Below, one piece after another: positions 1 through 5,330 of a DNA stretch of 6,540 nucleotides; positions within the stretch are counted from its first letter, which is position 1; every line of letters begins with the position of its first letter. The notes under the pieces were generated by a model that saw nothing but the letters and a program-made list of their open reading frames with translations, made no database searches and was not told the DNA's origin. This DNA comes from JBAZOJ01 sp041648755 (GTDB lineage: Bacteria; Planctomycetota; B143-G9), in the NCBI GenBank assembly GCA_041648755.1, contig JBAZOJ010000213.1:1-6540 (forward strand), written 5' to 3'. The translations under genes and the position numbers were made by a program.

Positions 1-1683
1 GGACGCCTGGAAATTCGAAACGCCGCCGGGGACCTGGTGGGCGGGGCTTCCGAGGGCACCCCACTGTGGGGTCGGGGGAATTTCCGAGTCGAGTTGCCTG
101 AAGGAATGTACAAACTGGAAGTCAAAAAGGGACCTTTCTACTTAAAGAACAAGGACTTGCCTTACTTTGAGATAAAGGCTGACAAGCCGGTTCGGGCTGA
201 CATCGCTATGAAGCCATGGATTGACTTGCGGAAGATGGGATGGTACTCCGTCGACCCGTTGGTCTTTACTGCTTGCGGAAGTGCTCTTGGCGCCATCCCG
301 TCCCTTCCGGTGCTCGGCATCCTGGCTGAGGGTGAAGGTTTGGACATGGTGGGTTGCGCCGCTCCCTGGTGGAATAATCCGCCCCCGAATATCAGCGCGA
401 CGACTGATCCCCTGAAGATTATGGAACTCGCTGCTGCTTCTTCAACCGACCGTATTGCACTGGTTCCGACTGTCTTCAACGACTCACGTCCCTATTTCGG
501 GTGGTTCTACAGAATCGGAGGGGCAGCGCCCTTCGAGATCCAGCTTCCTGATGACCCTCACATTCCCAATGCAATAGAAATGCTCAAGCTGAAAGCCTCA
601 GGCGCGGCAATAGTCTTGAGCAATCCTTCCCTCAAGAAGCTGATCAGGCTCCCGAACTCAAGATGGTCGTTCCTGAAGAAGTCCGCTTCCGTTTTCGGCG
701 ACGTCTATCCAATGTTCGCAGGTTACGGATCTGAGTTGCCTTACGACTTGATGTGTGGAGCCGTTGACGCGATTGACATCAGGGACGCGGATGACATGCT
801 TGTCTGGTACAATGCTCTGAACAGCGGGAGACGGCTTACCGGAATCAAGTCCTCGGCTGCAAGAATAGGTTCATCCTCGACTGATCTGCCCAGACCACTC
901 AACTACGTTCGCTTGCAGGGGACACCAACGCGCGCAGGGGTTGTCCAGGCCGTTACCGAAGGCCGGGTCGTTGTATGCGAGGGCCCCTTTATCGAATTCA
1001 CTGTGGACAACAATGGCCCGGGCTCGCAGGTCGCCGCGGACGGCAGAATGCATTACGGCGCGTTACGAATCTATGCCCCGGTAGATGGCTCGCACTTTAT
1101 CAAGAGAATCACTCTGATTCGCAATGGCAGGATACTTGAGAGCACCACGGGTCTGGACGACAAGCTCTCTCCTGGCGAGACCATTGCCGCCCGGGACTTC
1201 CAGATTACCGAGACCGAATCCTGCTGGTACATAGTGATGGCTTGCGACGACACGGATAGATGGTCATTTACAAACCCGATCTATTTCAGGCCCGAAAAGG
1301 CCACTCCGCCGGTCCCGACGTTCTATCCTGAGGAAATCGCCTTGACCGTAACGGCGCCGGAAGGCGTAGAGGAAATTCTGGTGCGAGTTGAGTCCGGCGC
1401 CGAGGTGCTCGACCGGGCGGCAATCAAGCCGGGCGTCCCGCACACCCTCGCCCGCAAGAACGGATGGCCACCGGCCGCAGTGCTTGTCCTAAGCGCAAAG
1501 GGATGCTCCGACAGGAAAGTCTCGTTGTTCGGCGAAATAGTCTTCTCTAAGTGCCTCCGCAACTGGGCACAGGCAAGGGATAGTAATCCGTCGCTTTCGG
1601 ATCCACTGATATTTGCGGAACTGACGGGTAGTTGCCGCCACGCGGAACTGTCCCTGAACCTGGAACCGGCCGGGAAAGATTGA
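1..1683 (+). CDS. CehA/McbA-like PHP-fold protein, 5' truncated, metal ligands apparently lost
   Basis: The reading frame is open from the first base, so the true start lies upstream; the GTG at 37 is only an internal codon. The visible N-terminus (GRLEIRNAAGDLVGG, then ELPEGMYKLEVKKGPFY) resembles the carboxypeptidase-regulatory-like beta domain that precedes CehA/McbA-family metallohydrolases. The family landmark 'GWYSGDxHxH' follows at 238-267, but here it reads GWYSVDPLVF. A second landmark, WYNALNSGRRL, leads to IKSSAA (844-861), where the family normally has an 'AGSDAH'-like ligand motif. The hallmark end of the domain is intact: EGRVVVCEGPFIEFTVDNNGPG, here split as EGRVVVCEGP and FIEFTVDNNGPG, then an IRNGRIL strand. 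About 130 residues of beta-rich extension follow. CehA/McbA proteins include carbaryl hydrolase and a microcin-processing protein. This member seems to keep the fold but not the metal site, so catalysis is doubtful. No membrane segment is visible. Family call fairly sure; pseudoenzyme status inferred. Confidence 0.72.
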   Translation, partial: GRLEIRNAAGDLVGGASEGTPLWGRGNFRVELPEGMYKLEVKKGPFYLKNKDLPYFEIKADKPVRADIAMKPWIDLRKMGWYSVDPLVFTACGSALGAIPSLPVLGILAEGEGLDMVGCAAPWWNNPPPNISATTDPLKIMELAAASSTDRIALVPTVFNDSRPYFGWFYRIGGAAPFEIQLPDDPHIPNAIEMLKLKASGAAIVLSNPSLKKLIRLPNSRWSFLKKSASVFGDVYPMFAGYGSELPYDLMCGAVDAIDIRDADDMLVWYNALNSGRRLTGIKSSAARIGSSSTDLPRPLNYVRLQGTPTRAGVVQAVTEGRVVVCEGPFIEFTVDNNGPGSQVAADGRMHYGALRIYAPVDGSHFIKRITLIRNGRILESTTGLDDKLSPGETIAARDFQITETESCWYIVMACDDTDRWSFTNPIYFRPEKATPPVPTFYPEEIALTVTAPEGVEEILVRVESGAEVLDRAAIKPGVPHTLARKNGWPPAAVLVLSAKGCSDRKVSLFGEIVFSKCLRNWAQARDSNPSLSDPLIFAELTGSCRHAELSLNLEPAGKD

Positions 1684-1707
1684 GCCCGCCCTAAAGCCGC
1701 CTAAAAT
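1680..1707 (+). promoter_or_regulatory. Possible sigma70-type promoter for pheT
   Basis: TTGAGC (1680-1685) and TAAAAT (1702-1707) are separated by 16 nt and match the -35 and -10 consensus at 4/6 and 5/6 positions. They sit in the 49-nt gap before pheT and would give a leader of roughly 20 nt containing the AAGGAG ribosome-binding site. The -35 box overlaps the stop codon of the upstream gene. This is pattern matching only; pheT could equally be read through from upstream. Confidence 0.3.
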
Positions 1708-1732
1708 ACGGACTTACCAAGGAGTCCGCCCG

Positions 1733-3760
1733 ATGAAAGTTACGTATCACTGGCTCAAGGAACTCTGCCCCTCCACTATGTCTCCGGACGATGTCGCCGC
1801 CGCACTGCCCCGCGTTGGACTTGGCGTGGAAGGCGTTGAGCGATTCGATGACGATACAGTCTATGAACTCGAAGTAACGGCCAATCGCGCTGATTGGATG
1901 AGCGCATTCGGCGTCGCACGCGAGCTTGCCGCTATATCCGGGGTTTCTACCCGTTTGCCCGGGTTGAAGCGCCCGCCGGAGGGAGCCGGTGTCGCATCCA
2001 TCACTTCTGTAGTTGTTGAAAACCCGGACCTCTGCCCCTTGTACATTGCTCGGGTGGTGACCGGTGCGAAGGCCTGCGAATCCCCGGCCTGGTTGCGCAG
2101 GCGCATCGAGCTTCTGGGTCTGCGACCGGTCAACGCCGTCGTGGATATCACCAATTACCTTCTGTACGAGACGGGCCAGCCTCTTCATGCCTTCGACCTC
2201 GACAGGCTGAACGAGCGCCGGATAGTCGTGCGCAACGCCCGCCCCGGGGAAAAGATGTCTCTCATTAACGGTAAAGAAGTCGCCCTTGACCCGTCGATGC
2301 TTGTAATCGCGGACGCGGCAAAGCCTGTGGCGATTGCCGGTGTGATGGGCGGCCTGGCCACGGAAGTCACCTCGTCAACAAAGGCGATCCTGATCGAGTG
2401 TGCTGCATTCAATGGTGTCTCGATCCGCAAGACCTCCCGCAAAATCGGCGTTTCGTCTGATGCATCCTCGCGCTTCGAGCGGGGTACCGACATCGCCGGA
2501 GCGAGTTATGTTGCCGCCCGCGCAGTGGAGATGATCCGCGAAATCTGCGGCGGCGAAATCGCGGGCGGGGCAATCTCCGTTGGTTCCGATCTTCCCGAGC
2601 CCCGTCGTGTTTCCCTCAGGCCTGCCCGGATGGAAAAACTCCTTGGGATCAGGATTGATGACCAACTGGCGAAGAAAATCCTCGAAAATCTCGGTTTCGC
2701 GCTTGCTGAAAGCGTACCTGACAGCATGTCTTGGCTTGTTCCTTCCTGGCGCAAGGACGTCAGCCGGGAGGTCGACCTGATCGAGGAAGTCGCCCGCATA
2801 TACGGTTACGACAAGATTCCCGATCGTGTCAGCAAGAATGTCCATACTGACCCGATCCAGCCTGAGTACCTGAAGCGCGCCGCGCTCCGGGAAATTCTGC
2901 TCAGAACCGGAATGAGCGAGGCATTCTGCGACCCGTTCATCGAGCCCTCCCTTGCCTCGTCCTTCCCATCGTTCCCGTTCAAATCTCTGGTCGAACTGCG
3001 AAATCCAATCCGCAGCGACCAGGGCGTAATGAGGACATCGTCTGTGCCGTCCCTGATGAAGAGCCTGAAGGGAAATCGTGACCGCGGGTTGTCAAAAGTG
3101 AACCTTTTTGAATTCGGGCGAATATGCATGGACCAGGGAGGTCCTGCCCCCGATGAACACCAAGTGCTCGGGCTCTTGTGGGACCTGGATTTCGCGGCTG
3201 CAAAGGGAATGCTCGAGTGTGCGCTTCACGCCTATGCTCCGCACCTGAATGTTTCGATGGCCCCGGTTGCCCGGAAAGCCCTCAGTGCGGGTCATTCGCT
3301 GGCAATACGGCTCGGCGGGGCGGAAATCGGCTTTTTCGGAACCGCATCGGAGGATGTGGCGTCGGCCATCGGCCTCAAGTTCCTTCCGGTAGTCGCCGAG
3401 GTGAATCTGGATCTGCTGTATGCCCTGCCCGATCGCGGGCTGCGGTTCTTTGACAACTCGCGAATTCCAAAATTCCCCAGTGTGGACAGGGACTTCGCCT
3501 TTGTGGTGAACGAATCGGAAACCTGGGCTCGCGTCTATGAAGTGATTTCCGGCGCCTCGAAGGGCTCTCCCGTCGAGGACATCCAGTTCTTCGATCTGTA
3601 TCGCGGGAAGCAGGTTCCCGCCGGGAAGAAGAGCATCGCTCTGCGGGTGGTATTCCGGGCTCCGGACCATACTCTTACTGAAGACGAGGTCTCTCCGGCA
3701 AGCGCGGCCATTGTCGAGGCAATGACTATGCACTTCGGAGCCTCGTTGCGCCAGAGCTGA
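1733..3760 (+). CDS. pheT: Phenylalanine--tRNA ligase beta subunit, short form
   Basis: Beta chain of the cytoplasmic alpha2beta2 enzyme that charges tRNA-Phe; the beta chain carries the editing site and tRNA contacts. The ATG is preceded by AAGGAG at 1719-1724, 8 nt away. Domains in order: B1 (about 1-40), then directly YELEVTANRADWMSAFGVAR (44-63). Next is the B3/B4 editing module, with RPVNAVVDITNYLLYETGQP (131-150), HAFDLD (152-157), GVMGG (203-207) and SSRFERG (245-251). B5 covers about 295-365, with WRKDVSREVDLIEEVARIYG (339-358). The catalytic-like B6/B7 fold covers about 375-575. The C-terminal FDX-ACB anticodon-binding domain (about 578-675) has IPKFPSVDRDFAF and PAGKKSIALRVVFR. At 675 residues it is about 120 shorter than the E. 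coli type (795), because the B2 EMAP/OB-fold insert of roughly 110 residues is absent. Short beta chains are, from memory, usual in planctomycetes. No pheS precedes it here. The tatD-like gene starts 23 nt after its stop. Confidence 0.96.
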   Translation: MKVTYHWLKELCPSTMSPDDVAAALPRVGLGVEGVERFDDDTVYELEVTANRADWMSAFGVARELAAISGVSTRLPGLKRPPEGAGVASITSVVVENPDLCPLYIARVVTGAKACESPAWLRRRIELLGLRPVNAVVDITNYLLYETGQPLHAFDLDRLNERRIVVRNARPGEKMSLINGKEVALDPSMLVIADAAKPVAIAGVMGGLATEVTSSTKAILIECAAFNGVSIRKTSRKIGVSSDASSRFERGTDIAGASYVAARAVEMIREICGGEIAGGAISVGSDLPEPRRVSLRPARMEKLLGIRIDDQLAKKILENLGFALAESVPDSMSWLVPSWRKDVSREVDLIEEVARIYGYDKIPDRVSKNVHTDPIQPEYLKRAALREILLRTGMSEAFCDPFIEPSLASSFPSFPFKSLVELRNPIRSDQGVMRTSSVPSLMKSLKGNRDRGLSKVNLFEFGRICMDQGGPAPDEHQVLGLLWDLDFAAAKGMLECALHAYAPHLNVSMAPVARKALSAGHSLAIRLGGAEIGFFGTASEDVASAIGLKFLPVVAEVNLDLLYALPDRGLRFFDNSRIPKFPSVDRDFAFVVNESETWARVYEVISGASKGSPVEDIQFFDLYRGKQVPAGKKSIALRVVFRAPDHTLTEDEVSPASAAIVEAMTMHFGASLRQS

Positions 3761-3783
3761 AACAAGAAAAACAAGGAGACGTT

Positions 3784-4581
3784 ATGAGAATTATCGATCC
3801 GCATATTCACATGTTCTCACGGACCACGGACGACTACAAGCTGATGAGCGCGGCGGGAATCGAGGCCGTGGTTGAACCGGCATTCTGGCTGGGCTCGACA
3901 CGGACTTCGCCCCATACGTACTTTGACTATTTCACTCACATTCTCGAAATCGAATCCGCAAGAGCCGCCAAATACGGGATCATCCACAAGAGCGCGATCG
4001 GCGTGAACGCCAAGGAAGCCGAGAACGTCTCCCTGTCGCTCGAAACCGTCGCCGGGATGGAGAAGTTCCTGAGCCACCCCAATTGCGTCGCGGTCGGTGA
4101 AATCGGCTTCAACAACATCACCCCGAATGAGGAGAAGGTATTCAGGGCGCAGATAGACCTGGCCGAGAAGCACAAGCTCCCCGTGGTGATCCACTCCCCT
4201 CACTTCAACAAGCTGAAAGGCATCATCCGGATCGTCGAGATCCTCGTCGAGATGAAGGTTGATATGAACCGCTACTTAGTGGACCACAACACTGAAGAGA
4301 CCATGCCCGCCGTCTGGGGACAGCCGGTATGGAAGGGCTTCACGGTTTACCCGACGAAGATGTCCCCTGAGCGGACCGTCGAGATGATCAAGAAGTACGG
4401 CTTCGAGAAGATGATAGTCAACTCCAGCGCGGATTGGGGCGAGAGCGATCCTCTCGCTGTGCCCAAGACCGTCGCTGTAATGCGCTCCCTGCGCTTCCCC
4501 AAGCCAATGATCCAGAAGGTTGTCTTCGACAATCCATCGGAGTTCTACAGGGCTTCCGGCAGGTTCTCAGTGCCTGAATAA
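3784..4581 (+). CDS. TatD-family metal-dependent hydrolase, EboB-like
   Basis: TIM-barrel amidohydrolase-fold protein of 265 residues. The ATG has AAGGAG at 3773-3778, 5 nt upstream. The TatD metal ligands all seem present: HxH as DPHIHM (H7, H9), VGEIG (E106), VIHSPH (H137, with H140), LVDHN (H168) and SSADWG (D217). The conserved opening MRIIDPHIHM-SRTTDDY, the EPAFWLG segment (31-37) and SSADWGESDPLAVPKT (214-229) closely recall the TatD-like protein encoded in ebo clusters (EboB), which are linked to metabolite export or maturation in cyanobacteria and to secondary metabolism elsewhere. No other ebo gene lies in the window, so the substrate cannot be named; classic TatD proteins are Mg-dependent nucleases, but this branch need not be. 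There is no signal peptide, so it is probably cytoplasmic. It is likely cotranscribed with pheT and ends just before a strong terminator. Family very sure; EboB subtype is from memory of the sequences. Confidence 0.88.
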   Translation: MRIIDPHIHMFSRTTDDYKLMSAAGIEAVVEPAFWLGSTRTSPHTYFDYFTHILEIESARAAKYGIIHKSAIGVNAKEAENVSLSLETVAGMEKFLSHPNCVAVGEIGFNNITPNEEKVFRAQIDLAEKHKLPVVIHSPHFNKLKGIIRIVEILVEMKVDMNRYLVDHNTEETMPAVWGQPVWKGFTVYPTKMSPERTVEMIKKYGFEKMIVNSSADWGESDPLAVPKTVAVMRSLRFPKPMIQKVVFDNPSEFYRASGRFSVPE

Positions 4582-4598
4582 TGGCCCGGCGTGACAAA

Positions 4599-4632
4599 GA
4601 AGGCCGTCCCCCCGGGACGGCCTTCTATTTTT
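4599..4632 (+). terminator. Rho-independent terminator after the tatD-like gene
   Basis: A perfect 12-bp stem, GAAGGCCGTCCC (4599-4610) with GGGACGGCCTTC (4614-4625), closes a CCC loop. A4598 with T4626 extends it by one pair, and a five-T run follows at 4628-4632. It begins 17 nt after the TAA of the tatD-like gene and closes the plus-strand pheT-tatD unit. On the minus strand there is only AAA (complement of nothing longer than TTT-type runs) after the stem, so it looks one-directional. Confidence 0.9.
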
Positions 4633-4707
4633 GCCACCTCCGAGCCCCTTTCGCCGATCCGGCCCGGCCTGGCTTCACTGGCTGCTCTCCGCTGGCCTCA
4701 ACTGTAG

Positions 4708-4749
4708 GGGCGGTACCGATGCGCGCCTTCAAGGCGAGAGCTGGGCTTG
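4708..4749 (+). repeat. 42-nt direct repeat, copy 1
   Basis: Aligns without gaps to 4823-4864 with 37 of 42 bases identical. The last 29 bases (4721-4749, starting GCGCGCCTTCAAGGCGAGAG) differ at a single position. It contains a small hairpin, CGCCT-TCA-AGGCG. Its last two bases overlap the start of the ~70-nt repeat copy 1, so the two elements are directly joined here. Confidence 0.85.
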
Positions 4750-4818
4750 TCCGCCCATTAATGGGCGTCCCGCAGGACGCCCGTACATTATCGGATATCG
4801 GCCTTGCAGGCCGTTCTT
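4748..4818 (+). repeat. ~70-nt multi-hairpin repeat, copy 1
   Basis: Direct repeat of 4984-5053; they differ by one missing base and five substitutions. It carries three symmetric elements in a row: a perfect 16-bp palindrome CGCCCATTAATGGGCG (4752-4767), a hairpin GGGCGTCC-CGCA-GGACGCCC (4763-4782), and a hairpin CGGCCT-TGC-AGGCCG (4799-4813). The GGGCG arm is shared by the first two, so they are mutually exclusive folds. No transposase or coding potential is attached. Likely a dispersed, REP-like intergenic repeat; that it recurs elsewhere in the genome is inferred. Confidence 0.88.
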
Positions 4819-4822
4819 GTGT

Positions 4823-4864
4823 GGGCGATACCCCCGCGCGCCTTCAGGGCGAGAGCTGGGCTTG
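4823..4864 (+). repeat. 42-nt direct repeat, copy 2
   Basis: Second copy of the 4708-4749 element. The last 29 bases (4836-4864) are nearly identical, while the left part differs at four bases. The internal stem becomes CGCCT-TCA-GGGCG, where the A-to-G change turns one pair into a G-T wobble rather than breaking it. Unlike copy 1 it is followed by a different sequence (CACCTTCAAGGGACATG), not by the ~70-nt repeat, so the two repeat types can occur separately. Confidence 0.82.
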
Positions 4865-4943
4865 CACCTTCAAGGGACATGCTGGGCACCTGGCAATGGC
4901 TTCACTGGCCGCTTGCCTTCGCTTCTCGCCCGTCTCCTCTCTT

Positions 4944-4974
4944 ATTCATCATTCATCATTCATCATTGTTCATT
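4944..4974 (+). repeat. 7-nt tandem repeat (ATTCATC)
   Basis: Three exact ATTCATC units (4944-4964), a degenerate fourth unit ATTGTTC (4965-4971) and a partial ATT. It is AT-rich against a GC-rich background and lies just left of the second ~70-nt repeat. It has the form of a slippage-prone microsatellite. No promoter or gene start is placed where the repeat number would obviously matter. Confidence 0.85.
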
Positions 4975-4983
4975 CTCCCAATG

Positions 4984-5053
4984 TGTCCGCCCATTAATGG
5001 GCGTCCCCAGGACGCCCGTACATTATCGGGCAACGGCCTTCCAGGCCGCTCTT
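4984..5053 (+). repeat. ~70-nt multi-hairpin repeat, copy 2
   Basis: Second copy of the 4748-4818 element. The 16-bp palindrome (4988-5003) is unchanged. The second hairpin (4999-5017) keeps both eight-base arms and changes only its loop, from CGCA to CCA. The third hairpin (5034-5048) keeps both six-base arms and changes the loop from TGC to TCC. The remaining changes lie in the linker (ATAT to GCAA) and the right end. Stems conserved while loops vary suggests that the folded form matters. Confidence 0.88.
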
Positions 5054-5072
5054 TATCTTCGCGTTCACCGCG

Positions 5073-5102
5073 CCCGCCTCAGGCGGGTCCGCCCTTGGCG
5101 GA
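5073..5102. repeat. Two adjacent GC-rich 6-bp hairpins
   Basis: CCCGCC-TCA-GGCGGG (5073-5087) is followed at once by TCCGCC-CTT-GGCGGA (5088-5102). Each has a six-base stem and a three-base loop, and the two are related in sequence (CCGCC/GGCGG in both), as if one unit had been duplicated. CCGCC and GGCGG arms can also pair across the two units to make one longer fold. No T-run follows on either strand, so a terminator role is unlikely. Confidence 0.75.
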
Positions 5103-5173
5103 CGAGGAGGGCATGTTACCCATGTCCTGATCAGACCGCGACGGACGACAGACTCAAGCCGACGGACTAAAAT

Positions 5174-5239
5174 CTACCCCGCCCTCTTGGCTGCCTTCTT
5201 ACCTCCGGCCTCCGGCCTGACTTTATGGCTGCTTCCGCG
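5174..5239 (-). pseudogene. Possible 3' exon: C-terminal tail of a gene split by the group II intron
   Basis: Immediately downstream of the inferred intron end, the minus strand reads, in the frame starting at the first exon base, a 21-residue stretch ending HKVRPEAGGKKAAKRAG and then TAG (5176-5174). The Lys/Ala/Arg-rich tail resembles the ends of nucleic-acid-binding proteins, but no family can be named from so little. A second frame (+1) gives AEAAIKSGRRPEV and onward to another stop, and the third stops after four codons. The correct phase depends on the 5' exon, which is outside the window. The intron could instead sit in noncoding DNA. Confidence 0.3.
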
Positions 5240-5281
5240 ATAGGGGTAGGAAGAACCGGTTAATTCCCGGTTCCTCCCCCC
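5240..5281 (-). ncRNA. Group II intron domain VI with branch-point A
   Basis: On the minus strand GAACCGG (5273-5267) pairs with CCGGTTC (5259-5253) around a GAATTAA loop. The stem extends outward through G-T, A-T, G-C, G-C and G-T pairs; then A5247 bulges out of the 3' strand, and three more G-C pairs close the base. The bulged A is eight nucleotides from the 3' end, the usual position of the lariat branch point. Confidence 0.88.
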
Positions 5282-5284
5282 TCC

Positions 5285-5317
5285 GAACCGGACAGGCGGG
5301 TCTCCCGCATCCGGCTC
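5285..5317 (-). ncRNA. Group II intron domain V (catalytic hairpin)
   Basis: A 33-nt hairpin on the minus strand: GAGCCGGA (5317-5310) pairs with TCCGGTTC (5292-5285) by eight pairs including one G-T wobble. A TG/CCTG-side bulge separates this from an upper GC stem with an AGA-type apical loop. The AGC triad near its 5' end is the catalytic metal-binding core. It starts 13 nt after the reverse transcriptase stop codon, leaving almost no spacer, and GGAG links it to domain VI. Confidence 0.92.
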
Positions 5318-5330
5318 TCCAGTTGATGGG

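Larger units (their letters stand above)
4633..5173. other. Gene-free intergenic stretch built from repeats and hairpins
   Basis: About 540 bases with no supportable gene on either strand. The open frames here are low-complexity, rich in Arg, Pro, Ser and His, have no plausible ribosome-binding sites, and change content wherever the repeats recur in another frame. From left to right it holds a short GGCTTCACTGG element (4671-4681, again at 4898-4908), the 42-nt repeat, the ~70-nt hairpin repeat, the 42-nt repeat again, a 7-nt tandem repeat, the ~70-nt repeat again, and two adjacent GC-rich hairpins. Positions 5103-5173 show nothing I can name. Confidence 0.75.

Noticed and set aside
37..39. 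GTG as the start of the first gene
   Set aside because: The frame is open back to base 1 and the preceding residues (GRLEIRNAAGDL) continue the beta domain.
3092..3733. Minus-strand frame of 213 residues inside pheT
   Set aside because: It is antisense to well-conserved PheT domains in a GC-rich gene and shows no motif of its own.
4581..4997. Plus-strand frame whose ATG overlaps the TAA of the tatD-like gene (TAATG), suggesting translational coupling
   Set aside because: It runs straight through the intrinsic terminator and both repeat types, and its product is low-complexity with no family features; the overlap is coincidence.
4748..5053. CRISPR array
   Set aside because: Only two long, imperfect copies separated by unrelated repeats; there is no regular repeat-spacer spacing and no cas gene.
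4748..5053. Integron attC sites
   Set aside because: The hairpins lack the paired core sites (GTTRRRY/RYYYAAC) and there are no gene cassettes or integrase.
4631..5170. Overlapping plus-strand frames of 108 and 179 residues
   Set aside because: They are translations of the hairpin repeats and the ATTCATC tract in different frames, with no ribosome-binding site and no consistent protein composition.
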